DNA of 64,000 nt from Rhea pennata (Eukaryota > Chordata > Aves > Rheiformes > Rheidae), in the NCBI RefSeq assembly GCF_028389875.1, contig NC_084665.1, positions 93,291,435 to 93,355,434 on the forward strand, in the 5' to 3' direction. The notes beneath the pieces were generated by a model. The model saw only the letters and a list, made by a program, of their open reading frames with translations, did no database searches and was not told where the DNA came from. The stretch's first letter is position 1. Every line of letters begins with the position of its first letter. The position numbers and the translations under genes were made by a program. Positions 51,724-64,000 of this stretch are shown here, in pieces.

Positions 51724-53661
51724 GAGAGTCAGTGGTCAGTGCACAATCAGAGTAAAGTTTGTGCAATTCTACATGAGCTGGGTAGGGTCAATGTAACAAA
51801 CCTACATTTGTGGTAATTTTTTATCAAACCAGCCGGGAGTACATAACTAACCAGAGACTGAACCGAAACCAGCTTAGCTCACTGTTCAAGTCTGTGTCAT
51901 TAATGATGCCCTTGGCTGAGTACCAATTTGGGATATGGCCTCAAGAACACATGCTGTGTAACCAGGCTCCGCCTGCTCCATTAGTGGTAGCACTGTCAAA
52001 TTACAAAGCAAGATCTCTGTTTCAGAAGAGAAGAACACCTAATCGTTTCCACCAGGCAGAGGAAATGGCAGGCTGGTGAATCTGAAATGGTTGCCACCCA
52101 CACAGTCCAACTGCACAAGACTGAAAAGTTGCCTTATGCACAAATGAGCACCTAAAACCTTCCTGGTCTGATCCACTTAGCATGCAGGGTTGCTTAGATA
52201 GCAAACTTACAGCAGCATGCCAATAAGGACGCATAATATGCAGGCATAACATCTCAAATCTTGCTGAGCCTCAAAAAACATGTTTAGTTCATGGTGGTGG
52301 CCCAGACCTTTTCTGGAAAAAACTACCCGCATGGAAACATTTTGCAGTCAGTCGCTCCTGCTTGGGCTTCACAGTTTTCTCCTCTCACACGTAGCCCTCA
52401 GCAGACTTTCCCTGGCCTGGAGGAACTGGGACACAAAAAAGTTGTGTCTTCCCTAACACAGATGCCAGGGCCTGCATTGCCTGAGCTACTAGTAAAGTGA
52501 TTAACCTGGGCATGCTGATGTTTTCCAGCTGTGCTCTACACAGAACAAGAAAGCTGTCAAAGCTGTCACTTAAATACTCAGATACAGCACAAGGTTCCTA
52601 AATTTGACAGCAATGAATTGGAACTGCTGGCACCCATGACCTTTAACATTGCAAGGGATTTGGGGGAAGCATGTCTAGCAATTTTCTCATGATAGTATCA
52701 GAATTAATGAAAAAATTAAAGACCTTCATTAATAAGTAATAAGAGATCAAATGCCCCTATAATTTAACTATTCCCAGTGGCTGAAAAAAAAGCAAATAAA
52801 TTCAAAGGACCTGTTTAAAAAATGGACCCATTTTTCATATTTAGGCAAATGATCATAAGGTTTCATCTGTGTTTCACCTGTTTCATCTGGATAGATATTA
52901 CAAACAGTGGAGGGAAATGACTAAAACCTGAAATCTGTCCTTAAAAATATCAGTAATAAAACTTATTTGGAATAATACTTTGAACTTCAGTCTAAGCAGT
53001 CAGATGAAATCAAGAGCAGCCACACTGATTTCAGTGTGTATAGATAAAGATACATACAAAATCAAATTGGTTTTGAAGTTGTGCTTCACTGAGAACATTT
53101 TAACCATGTCAAAAAGTTGACCACCCTTCTCTCCTCCCCAAACCAGCAGGCTGAATGTATGTGATTCCTACACTGCCACAATAAGGCTTTGCAGGAGCAT
53201 AACTAAAGAGAGTGAGGGGGTGCAGTAACAGCCACAACACTGTCAAATTTGTGTTGAGTTTAACTTAATCCGCAGCACTATAACAGTGAAGGGCTCAGTT
53301 CTGCTTCCTTTGAAGCCTATGGCAAAACTCTCAGTGATTTCACTGCTAGTAACATGAGATGAATCACAAGTTCTCCACTGAAAGCTAATTAGGTAAAGGG
53401 CAATTTCTCAAAGGCTCACCTTCTGCGTATAATACCTGTATCACAGCTTGAGTGGTTGCTCTTAACGGCAATCCGAACTGTGAATCGCTGTAACTCACCA
53501 AAAATGCCTCCATCTGAGGGAGCAAACAATAAGAAACAAGAAAGAATTGTGCAGTATAGGAAGGGGTGGCTGCAGGCAGAGCAATGCAGATGGGTAGGAA
53601 GGTGGGTGAGTTTGTACCCATGGCAAAACACACACAGTCCCATGGTCTTCAGCCACTTCTA

Positions 53662-53706
53662 ACTCAAGTTACTAAATGCTCAATACTCAAGTTAGCACTA
53701 AATGCT
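53662..53706. repeat. Short direct duplication (19/22 bp)
   Basis: The block actcaagttactaaatgct at 53662-53680 recurs at 53685-53706 with a three-base insertion (gca) in the middle. This is a local duplication in unique sequence, just upstream of the poly-A run at 53779. Confidence 0.85.
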
Positions 53707-53778
53707 AAATGAGGAACAGTTCAACAGTCTAGTTAGGTTTTATTACCAGCAAATGACTTAAATGTCAACTGTTACAGT

Positions 53779-53803
53779 AAAAAAAAAAAAAAAAAAAAAA
53801 AAA
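53779..53803. repeat. Poly-A run (25 A)
   Basis: 25 uninterrupted A flanked by acagt and gtaac. No retroposed body recognised. Confidence 0.95.
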
Positions 53804-55529
53804 GTAACTAAGTTGTTAGGAAAAGATGGAGGAGGGGTTCACTGGAAAAGAATAATAGTTAAGGAGACTGGTTATTCTATCCTTGTCCTTAATCCTTTTC
53901 CTTATTCATGTATTAACATTTGAATGGCAACCTGCCCATACTCTCTTTCCCAAGTTAAATTGTGTTTTGTGAATAAAACATAGGCCCAGTCGGTTACAAC
54001 ATGAGAAGCCATGAAGCTATTCAAGGTGCACTTGAACAAGGCTGTGCTTTGTTCCTCCTCTGCCTCACTGCTCTCTCTAGAGGCATCTCTGACAACCACC
54101 GAAGTCATGCCAACAGCATTACAGCGTTATCACAGCAGGCTTTTTTATGGTGTTTAAATGTATGAGCCAAAGACATACATAACATATTTCTCAGGTGTCT
54201 TCTGCTTTGACTCAAGGCACTACCCTGCACCAGTTTAAGCAGAAGAGGAGAGCTTGCTGGGTTAGGCTGAAGCTGAGGGTCCTGCTGGAGGCACCTTCCC
54301 CAAGCCTCCTGCATGGAAGAACCAAAAAGTTCAAACAAATCTGGGCCGGACCTTTTCTGCAAAACACTGGGTTAGCAAACAAAGCAACTAGCTGAGTTAG
54401 CTGAGCTGCCCAAGCACACGGGAAGCTGTGGTGCTGTCTGCAGGTGGTGAGTCATTTAGTGCCTGTCAAGTCTCAGGTCTGCAATAAACAACCACCTCTT
54501 TCTAACACCTCCTCTGTGCAATCGTATCCCACCTGCCACAGAGACCTACCAGTGGGACATGCTGCTCAAGGCCAGCCAAAGTACATTTCCTAGCTCACAG
54601 AGATGAGCTGGTCCTGATTTGTCATGTCTTATTTCCTGTCTGCCAAGTGCCAAACCGTTCCGACTCAGCTCCTGGAGAAAGGCAGCACCAGGTCTGCATG
54701 TGGCTGCTGCACGCGTTGCCGTAGCTTGCCCTTGCCCAGACCGCTTTGTAACCCTTTGAAGGTCACAGTCCTCATGCCTCCCACACTGTATCACTGATGC
54801 AGCTCAAGTGGAGGAACAGTTTGTGTGAATGTTTCTTAACTGACCTCAGGTAAAATTAAAGTCAGCTGGGACTCTGGTGTTGTCCCGTACACTGACATCA
54901 TCCCTCCTCAGTCAGTCCCTCAGCAAAAGCTGCCTACCACCACAGAGGCAAGACTGGCAGGGCAGCACAGGGGAAGCCTGTAACAGCGCCGTGGCTTTCC
55001 TATCTATCTGGCTTACGGCAGAGCCCTGGAAAGGCAAACAAACTGCTTTTGTGCAAAGTGGGGACAGAGAGCGCTGAACACTGATGTTTGTGGCTCCTGC
55101 TGTCACTCAGGCATGCGGGTAGATGTAGCAGTCACAATTGCTCACCCTCCCCACTCCTGCAAGAGCAGCATCCCAGGCCATGTTCTCCAACCACTGCTCT
55201 TCTTCCACGGTCCCTCCCTTCCTCAGCAGGCAAAATCCAGGTCAGGCCAGGCCCCAGGCAGCCCAAACTCAAACTGTCTGAATTTGTGGTGCTAGTTAAC
55301 CAAAGAAGTTTTGCCTGAAGAGGGAACAGCTGTGCTCATCTGCACTGCTTCATTGCCCAAGCCACTAGGGATGCTGATAAGGGCTGTGACAACTATCTAT
55401 TGTCACCATCCTCAGTGAGCTCAGGAAGATCAGGTCATGAAAAAACAGTTCTCTGCATAGTGCCTCTTTTTCTCACCTTTTAAATTTTATTTTATTTTTT
55501 GTCTCTAGGCTCATCTGGCTTACTGTTCT

Positions 55530-55699
55530 GGTAAGAATACAAGAGGAAGCTTTTTTTTTTTTTTTTTTTTTCAGTTGGATTCTTCCTGATCCTTGCTTCA
55601 ATTAGTTGATACATTAGGGTTACTTTTCATCCACAATCAGGAAGAATCCAACTGGAAAAAAAAAAGAAAAAAAAAAAAGCTTCCTCTTGTATTCTTACC
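55530..55699. repeat. Long near-perfect inverted repeat (fold-back hairpin)
   Basis: Left arm 55530-55590 and right arm 55636-55699 are reverse complements, separated by a 45-bp spacer (55591-55635). Each arm has an outer unique ~20-bp block (gtaagaatac...gaagc on the left), a central homopolymer (21 T on the left; 10 A, G, 12 A on the right) and an inner unique 19-bp block (cagttggattcttcctgat). Both unique blocks match perfectly. The differences lie in the homopolymer: three units of length, a G inside the A run, and a G at its inner edge. Pairing stops abruptly at both ends of the arms. This may be a template-switch or fold-back duplication. Transcribed from either strand it would form a ~60-bp stem. 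No terminal features of a known MITE are seen. Confidence 0.95.
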
Positions 55700-58600
55700 T
55701 TTGTCATAACACTGCAAATGGCAGTATGGGGGGACAGCAGAACAGAGAAACTTCAGAGGTGCAAAACCTGCCAGGCTCTTGTATCCATCTCCATCCTTTC
55801 TCTACTTATTCCAGACTACAGAAAATGAGAAATAGGTAGCTCGAATACTACAAAGCTCTCGAACACTAGAACAGTATAAAAACTGGCATAATAAACATAG
55901 ACAATTTACGTTTTCAGCAAGTACTCAGCTGCAAGTAAATGGAGTGTCATACTCAGTGCAAGTAAACAAATGATTTAATTACCATATAAAAGTAATTAAT
56001 TAGACAGGGGAATCAACAGAGAGCTCTTCTCAAACACTGGTGGCACACTACTGTAAGTTTTAAATACTTATCCACTGTCCAACATGAGCAAAAATAGTGC
56101 TTGGTGCAGTTTCTACCTATAATTTAGTGCAATTATTTTGGCTTACTTACTCCCCCCCCCACCTCAGAACAGACAAAAGTAAGGCTAAGAAAGGCAACCA
56201 AACAACATAAAACCATTATCAAAGCAAATAAATCCAGAGCTCAGACTGATTTAGTGTTGCATTTGTAACGTGAAAAAAGACTAATGATCAAATTCATCAA
56301 TATTGCAAATCAAAATTTTCAATTCTTTTGTTAGAAGACCAGGGACAACTAACACAATGTTACATATGGATAGGCCATCACCGCTAGTAGCATAGTGACC
56401 TAGAGACAGACCATCTTCTCCTAGCTTTTTGTCTCCGTCAGTGTAACCCTAGCATCCACCTAACACATTTCATACGTAGCTTCTCTGGTTTCCTTCATCT
56501 GAGGTTAAGTACTTAAATCTCTGTCCCACGGGAGCTGTCTGCAATCCCATTACAATCAATGGAGAATTAGATCCTGTTGCCCACACAAGCATCTAGCAAC
56601 AATGCCTGAGATGACTTGGGGCATGCAAGACACCTGGCCAGGCAGATATATGGCTGAGAACCTAGGGGAGACTTGAACCCTTCTAGACTAGCAGCTTAAT
56701 GCCAGGCAGAATACCTTACGGCATCTCATTTTGCACTAAATAATAATGCATGGTTACTTAACTAAGGCAGTCAGTACTGCCTGTAGGTTGAGCTTACAGA
56801 CTGAGTCAGAATACTGTAAAAATATATACTGGTTGGTTAGTTGAACTGCTCTGCTCAGTCATACACACCTATAGCCTGACTTCTAAATTGAGGCAGTTCG
56901 GTCTTGAGCTGAATCCCACACACAGCTCCTGCAGGAAGCAATGGGACTCCAGTCCCTTGTCTCCCATTAACTCACCACTGTTGCTCATGCCTTTGCTGGA
57001 CTTGAACCAGGTCCTGCCCACATGCTATTTTCAGATATTCAGCAGAAACCTAAAGAGCTGCAGCAACTGACTCCAGACAGAGGATGGTTATAAAGCTCAA
57101 TTTTTGCTCTAAATGATTCTCCTATAGGAACTAACTGCCTCAGTCCAGCATCAGCCCATCACCCGGAAGACAATCCTTTCTTTCACACGCACAACATGTC
57201 ATGTGTCCTACCTTATGTACTTGCTGGGGATTTGAGCAATTTATTTTGAAAACGGAGGCACGGACCAACCTCAGTGCTTGCATTTTACACAAGCTAACAG
57301 AAAAATAGTCAGACATCAGCCATCTGAGCCCCAGAAAACAAAGGGCTCCATTTAGATGCCTGAACATAGACATCTAGTGCCATCTGAGACGCCCTAAGGC
57401 ACCCAAGATACACACGGGGCTGGCAGGTATCACATAGGACCTATGGAAGCAGCAGCTAGAGACTAGAGACCATGCAGGATACCCTAGGGTATCTCAAATG
57501 CTACTTGATGCCAAAGCATAAGCAACTGAATTAAGTTCTAAAAATCTTGTTTATACTTAAGTCAGATGTATGTCTCCCGTATCTAACAAACACATATCCT
57601 GCAGAGCTGCTAAGCAGCAAAACAGCTACAAAAAATTGCATCCTTATTTCAGGTCTACTGAAAGCTGGCAGAGCTTACAGGCTGTGTCAGCTTGTTATGA
57701 ACATATAATGCTCACTGAACCCCAGGACTTGCTGAGATAATAATCTCTGCCAAGTCACTGAATGGATTCCTTTCAGCTCCTGCCTCTGAAGTTATGTGGC
57801 TACAACAGAGCTTCCACAATATACCAGTACACTGTGAACACCATTTTTTAGCTACAGAAGCCAGATAGCTGTCTGAAAAGAGTCATGAGCTCAGAACTGA
57901 TTATCAGACCATAGGAGAGGAAGGTCATTGTGTCAAGACCTCTGACTACTGCACTACACTAAGAGTATACTGCTGTATAATCCTCTTATAAACATTTGCC
58001 ATTCCACAAGGGTAAACATCTCAATTGGTTTAAATTAGTTTTTTATTAATTGACACACTGTTTATGACTATGAAATTGTTATGGCACTACAGCCTTAGCT
58101 GAATTAGATGACAAGAGACAATGTACGAGTCTTTCATCTGCAGTTAATAAATCCGTGATCCTATGAAGGCTCCGAGATCCTTCTTGAACTCTAGTCTCCT
58201 GTCCCAGGATCCAGCATGATGTAGTTTATACAAAAAGTTGTTAGTGTATAATCCAGCTACATGTTAGGTAATGTAGACATGTGGAAAATTTAAAAATAAA
58301 AATCCAACTTACTAAAAATCTCACAGTAACATTTGTAAAATCTACAATTAAACTATGTACAATAATTATTTCCAGCAATTAGTATTAAATGAGCATGATC
58401 AGGTAAGTTACTCATCTTCTAGATTAACAGCAAGAAATACTGATGTAAGTTTTGCTTTAGAAACCATTACTTATAGTAAAAGGATCACTCCTTATTTCTC
58501 TTCTCACTTTTTGCATGATCTAATTGACCTAATTAAGAAACCCACGTGGTTAAAAACAGAAAATATGACATTGAATTTTATTATTGATGAACTTAATGAG

Positions 58601-59933
58601 ACACACGTATTTGTATGTACACCTTCCTTCTCAATTTAGAATTATATATCATTTTTCCACAACACATACTTTTAACAGCCACTATCCTTGAGCACAGGTT
58701 ACATGAGTGCACACTGCCATCTAGGCAAGTTTTCAGGAGCAGCACATATTTTAAAATGAACCATTTTTGCCAGGAAGAAATGCTTCTGACAACCAAAACA
58801 GAGGAAAGAGGAATAATTTTTATATTATTAAAAAAATTACACATTTCCACTCACTGCAAATATAAAACCTACTACCCAAACAGATTGTAGAAGTCATTAT
58901 TAAGAGCAAATATTTGCTAAATGTATTTACTAAAACATATGTTATTTCAGTATTTCCATATATGCAACTTGAATTCAACCTCCACAGTAAATTAGAAAAT
59001 GCTTGCATCTATGAAAACTACCAATACAAGGTATATAGTGCTGAGGCTATTAATTAACAAAGCAAATTTTACTTTGGCACTACTGTAATTGTGTCTACTT
59101 CATATGCTTTGAAATATAATGCCAGTACATTTTACAAGAAAATTAATAAAATATCTATTGATTTTTTTACAAGGAGAGAATTTTTTTTAAATAATTTTTC
59201 TTCATAGAAAAAATAGCTTCCAATCAGAAAACATATATAATGCTTATAGCTTATTTGAAAGAATAAATTCTATAAACAGCACTTACAGAAGAGATTTACA
59301 GAAGATTTGACAATGTCATTTTGATTAGAAACATATCAAAGAGCTTCATTTTCGGTTGTATTATCACAAAATTTCTTCCTCCTCCTTTCATTCCAGCAGG
59401 ATAGTGTAGGATTCTGCAGGGAAAGTATGAAATATGAACACAGAGTTACACTAAATGGTAACAGAACCTGAAAAGATTATAATTTAGCACATTCCACTCC
59501 TTTTCCATTCCGTGCTCCTTGAACATGGCCTTTTGAATTCAGTTCTGCTGGAGGACAAGCATCATCCCATCTTACAAACAAGAAACCAGACTACCAGGAT
59601 TGCTCCCGAGTTGGGAGAGCGAGATGAGAGTTGCCTAGCAGCCCCGAGAAGCACGCTGCTGTGAGATGTGGGTGCGTGAGCACCCAAAACCAAAAACGTT
59701 GTCCCAAAGGCCAAGATTCCTTTGAATTTCAGCGGAAGTGCCCAACAGCAACTCCCTAAATCATCGAGATGGATGATGGAGGGGAATATCCACTGACAGG
59801 CAGAGGGAAGTTATCCTCCTGAGCTTCTCCCTCGGTGCTTCAGCCACATTTCATGGATTGCCATGAATAGATCTGTTTAGAAAGATACTCTTCTTTCTCC
59901 CTGAAAGGAGTTCCCCCTGAATAAGAGTGCAAA

Positions 59934-59990
59934 TGGCTACTGGCATATTTTTCCTGTTTTTACTATTTGGCTACTGGCATATTTTTCCTG
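59934..59990. repeat. 23-bp direct repeat with 11-bp spacer
   Basis: The block tggctactggcatatttttcctg occurs at 59934-59956 and again at 59968-59990 without mismatch, with a period of 34 bp. It looks like a single recent tandem duplication of about 34 bp whose spacer has diverged or was partly outside the repeat. Confidence 0.93.
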
Positions 59991-62522
59991 CATTTAATAA
60001 AAAGTAACATAGATTTTTAGCGTGAAAGTCACCTATATAGAGAGAAAAGCAAGCAGAGAGACTAGAAACTGCTGAATTCACACTTCATTTAGGTGCTGGA
60101 AAAATGAGCAGAGTTGATACCAAAAGCCTTCAGTAAGAAGCATTGGAACTACTGTGCTGGAAGGAAATCCACTGCCCTTTGAGCAGTCCTAGAATCTAGG
60201 ACAAGGTAGGAGAATTTTCAGAGCAAGTATCTTTGCTCTGCCCTTGGCTTGTCATTTGGAAAAGAAGGACATTATTAAAAATTAAGTAAACATTTCTACT
60301 CAGTTCAAAAGCTCTCTATCTGAAAGACTGGAATTTTTTGGTGGGTAAAAAACCCAGTTTTGGGACAACACTTCGGGATGGTCAGTGTACTTGCTATTAG
60401 CACAGGAAAAATAAACACTCAGATTTAACTTTATTATAGTCTTTTTGGTAATTTTGTATTTCTATGTCTTCATCAACAGAAAATGGCATGTGCGCTGTTT
60501 TTATTTCCATTGCTAACATGAATATGGCAGAGTACTGTTACCTTTTTCTGGACAAGTTAGTACATTTTATTTAACTGTTCAGCAGCAGACACACCCCACA
60601 TCTAAAGGAAGAATAATTAAACAAAAATATTGCTGTAAGTGTAGCAATGGAGCCTATCATCTATCTTTTAACACAGCCACAAAATCTCATCTCTTCTCAA
60701 GAAACACGGAGTTTTCATTTTCCTTGCAGAGGGCAAAATCAGTATTTTGGGCCTATTTTACCCACTCAGCTGATAAAGACAGACAACTAACGACACTGGT
60801 TAAACATCTCAGTCAGAAATTAAATTTGGGCAGACATGCAAGTTGGCCTTGCTTTACTTTTCTGAAAATACATAGTCACATTCAAGGACTTATTTGGGTT
60901 TTCCTGAAGCAACAACAAAAACAAGAGATAACGTGCATAAATTATTTTATTGAATAAATTCTTGTTTCTAATATTTACACAGTGATTTAGAGATGTAACC
61001 TAGTGAAGCATTGCAAAACATGTAACATACTGCATCTGGAATATCTTTCAATACATCTGAAACCATTATAGAAATCACTTGTCCATCACTGATTTCATAA
61101 CTGGTAAGGATTGGAACTTTTTGAAGAATAGCCAAGATGAATATTAAGGATAGTTGAATTCAGAGAAAATAGTCTGTGCTATACAAATTCCAAACCCAAA
61201 ATCTCTGAGCAAACGTCAAGAATTTTGAAGAAGGCTTCTGTATGTCCCTGTTGTTTTCATCTCTGCAGAAGAAGATGACAAAATAAATTACAGATTTTAA
61301 GGCTGAAAGTAATATCCACAACTTAAACACATACCACTCAGCATGGCAATTTCATTTTTTTAAATTTATAACGTAATCTGTAGTATAGAAAAGATAATTT
61401 TCCCTTTCAAGTATAAATTTGGATTAAATTCATTTCTAACCAGTGGTGAAAGGTAAGTTCTTAAGTATAAGTGACTTGACGTTTTCTTCCAGTTTGGCTA
61501 TTTATGCATATTTGATATATATACCACCCTTGCCCATTTAACCTCAAGGATGTCTAAACTATAATTTAACAATTTAACGGTATAATTTAACATGCTCAGT
61601 TATGTACAAAAAAATATATTAAAATGCTAAAGTTGCCAAGACAGACACTTAGAAATTAGAAATGCTGTCACTGACTTCTAGGTCTAGGTAACACTAATTA
61701 TGGCCATTTACACATAAACTTTACGATGAATTGTCTTCCATCTCACTCTAGTATCTTAAGCAGTGTCATTTTTTTTTCCTTCAAAACTTTACTAGATATA
61801 CTATCAATCTACCACTGCAGAGAAGGGGAGGCTTGTAAAACAAACAACTTCAATCAAGACGTTCCCCAAACTTTTTTCTCTGTTTTTAGAACAATTTCTT
61901 TATTACTGATTTTTTATGGACTCTCAGTAAGCTTTGAATGCAAGACCAAGATCAACAAATAGAGATTTGCAATAATTATCCTAACAGACTAACTCACAGC
62001 ACTAGTAGGCAGTTATCTTATATTTAGACTACCCAATGGCTGTGAATGAGACATAATTCACTGGACATTTTCTTTTCTTTCTTTTGTTTGTTTGTTATTT
62101 AGCAGAAAAAGTCAAGAACCAGGAATCTTGCATGTAGTTCAAGTCTCTGGAATTTATTTATTCTAGCGGGTTACATCAGCCCATTATGAACAGCATCACA
62201 AATCTCTGAGGCTAGGATGGCTGCTCAGGTTAACAAGAACATATTGCATAGTCTCTCTCTTATTTATTACATTGGGAGAAGAATTATATTTTTCCTATTT
62301 CTCAAGTTAAAATTTACAACGTATTGCCTAACAAAGGTTAAAGAGAACAGACAGTTACTAACTAAAGTATCTAACGGGTCCCTTCCTGTTTCCCAGCATA
62401 ACATATTGCTTGAGAAAGGGAAGGCATTCCTGTTATTTACATGTCTCTCCAAACTGGCGCACTGGTTCCATGCAAACTATACTGGATGTTAAAAATGATT
62501 CAAATCCAGACTCGGAAAGAGT

Positions 62523-62547
62523 GGGGGAGGAGGGGGGGAAAAAAAAG
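62523..62547. repeat. 25-bp pure purine tract (G block then A block)
   Basis: Uninterrupted G/A, with a G-rich left half and an A run on the right. Homopurine tracts like this can form triplex structures, but there is no mirror symmetry here to favour H-DNA. Confidence 0.85.
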
Positions 62548-62670
62548 TCAATCCCTCATCCCCTAGTATTAATTAAAATGCCAGTTCCCCCTAATCTTGT
62601 AATATGCTTAAGCTTTCCAGTAAATAAAATTAACCCAAGAAGACAGGAAATTTGTGACTACATGATTTCA

Positions 62671-62707
62671 ATTAATTATTAATATTATTAATATTAATTA
62701 TTAATAA
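62671..62707. repeat. AT-only simple repeat
   Basis: About 37 bp made only of A and T in attaat/attatt words, with multiple self-complementary segments. Low complexity. Confidence 0.85.
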
Positions 62708-62790
62708 CTGTAGGTGGAAAGTGTTCCCTAATGAAGTTACTCAAGGTGATAACTCAGCATTTTTACAGACTAAATCTGTGATAGTAATGG

Positions 62791-62818
62791 TCTCTGTATA
62801 TATACATACACACATATA
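62791..62818. repeat. Short TA/CA mixed microsatellite
   Basis: An alternating tract of TA then CA steps, mostly purine-pyrimidine. Too short and interrupted to be a strong marker. Confidence 0.7.
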
Positions 62819-64000
62819 CTTTCTTGCACAGATTCCCTGGTAGGAATAGCTTTAAAATTCAGAATTTGACAAGAAACCAGGATATAAAACATGATAAAAA
62901 AAGCTGCAAAAGGCAACCTGAAACCACCTGGCAATTTTCCATTTCTATGCTACAGCCACTCATAAATATATTTACGTATGACTAGAGTGTATTTTATAAA
63001 ATGCATTGGCTTTTTTCTTCTATCTTGTTATCTTATTTTCTTTAATGAACAGCCAGATTCATACCAGCTATCCAGGAACTGTATAAACACCTTAAACTCA
63101 CCATTTCTTTTTTCTTTTTTTTCACTACTACAAAGAGTTATCTGGAATACAGCTGCCTACCTAGATGCTATTTTCCTTATAGCTAATACAGCTGTAAATG
63201 TTAATCACTAGCAAGCTACTAAAAATACAGATTCTGCTCATCTCTCATTGATGAGCTACACAGCATGCATTATTGAACTTGATCTTTGAGCAGGAAAACT
63301 ATCTGTACTGTCAACCTGAAGATAACCAACCAAGTACATGTGAGGCACTGTCAACATAGGTTTAAATAAACACACATACACAGTAAGACAATAAAGATAT
63401 TTTTAAAAAAAGATTGACCATCATCCAGCTTGAGATTCTGCACTAGCCTCAGACACAGTGCAGTAAGTGAAATCAAGTGCATGAGGGGAATCTTTTTGGG
63501 TAGGAGGCATATTTTTACACAAAGCAAGCAGATTTCAGATACAGTCGGTCTTTGTTATTTCTTTAGGAAGAAGACGCTGAACTAATCCTTGCTATTTAAG
63601 AAATGCTTAATACATACCAGTAACTTAAAAGCATAATGGTATCAGTAAAAATAATTTTGCAGTTAAAATCTCCATGCTATTATTGAGAACCTGTTTCCAG
63701 GACTTAATAATAGCAAGTCTGAAGAGGACTTTCAAACATAGTTGTGAGACCATGAAATATTATACAATTTGGTGTTATCTGGTAACAAGTGAAGGGAATC
63801 GTATCACTGCAGACATCCTGAAATCAAGCTGCAGACAGCTTCCAACTCAGAGATCTCAAGTCAGGTTATAAAGGATATTCTGATATATAGTGTAGATATA
63901 TTTGACAATTTTATTATTATATTCTTAACAAACTGCTTAAAAGTAATGGATGAAACAAATTCCAGTAAATTCTGATTGAGAGGGGAAAGAAAAAATAGCC

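Larger units (their letters stand above)
44287..55529. other. Unique DNA with scattered simple repeats
   Basis: Somewhat more GC-rich than the flanks, so short frames on both strands are frequent (for example 44897-45298 +, 133 codons; 49389-49691 -, 100 codons), with none recognisable. The simple repeats and small duplications are listed individually. Confidence 0.6.
55700..64000. other. A+T-rich unique DNA
   Basis: Apart from the 34-bp-period duplication at 59934, the AT repeat at 62671 and the purine tract at 62523, no features are recognised. Open frames are 94 codons or shorter. An acceptor-like polypyrimidine tract ending in AG lies at about 62070-62102 (see findings), without a supported exon. 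Confidence 0.65.

Noticed and set aside
1..64000. Search for tRNA, rRNA, CRISPR arrays, operons, phage or plasmid features
   Set aside because: Reading for the usual tRNA B-box, regularly spaced repeats and gene-dense ORFs found nothing. The DNA is eukaryotic non-coding in character.

Overview
The window looks like non-coding nuclear DNA from a bird, probably from a gene desert or a very large intron. The main evidence is a CR1 (chicken repeat 1) LINE fragment at about 8535-9194. It carries the family's C-terminal protein remnant and the typical short-octamer 3' end of sauropsid CR1 elements. The rest is sparse in interspersed repeats, A+T-rich overall, and has homopolymer and dinucleotide runs typical of vertebrate chromosomes. 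A bird fits best; another sauropsid is not excluded. Nothing suggests bacterial, phage or organellar DNA.

Layout. 1-8.5 kb is unique A+T-rich sequence with two AT-rich simple repeats. 8.5-9.2 kb is the CR1 fragment. 9.2-32 kb is mostly unique sequence with one probable old CR1 3' remnant (about 13.26 kb), a pyrimidine-skewed block (17.1-17.5 kb) and two poly-T runs (23.2 and 26.8 kb). 32.4 kb has a small cluster of palindromic homeodomain-like sites. 34.1-38 kb is repeat-poor and has the look of a regulatory desert, but conservation cannot be judged from one sequence. 38.5-39.4 kb has two very long poly-A runs. 44.2 kb has a 17-bp triplicated unit. 47.7-48.0 kb is a locally GC-rich patch. 50.7 kb has a strongly alternating purine-pyrimidine tract, and 51.7 kb a CA microsatellite. 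55.5-55.7 kb has a long near-perfect inverted repeat, the most striking structure in the window. 56-64 kb is again A+T-rich unique DNA.

No complete protein-coding gene, tRNA, rRNA or CRISPR array could be supported. The only recognisable coding sequence is the decayed CR1 reverse-transcriptase tail. All other open frames are short, compositionally ordinary and compatible with chance. Real small exons or lncRNA exons cannot be excluded without alignments or transcripts. The best candidate for something unusual is the fold-back at 55530-55699, which could form an extended RNA or DNA hairpin. I found no evidence of a new multi-gene system.
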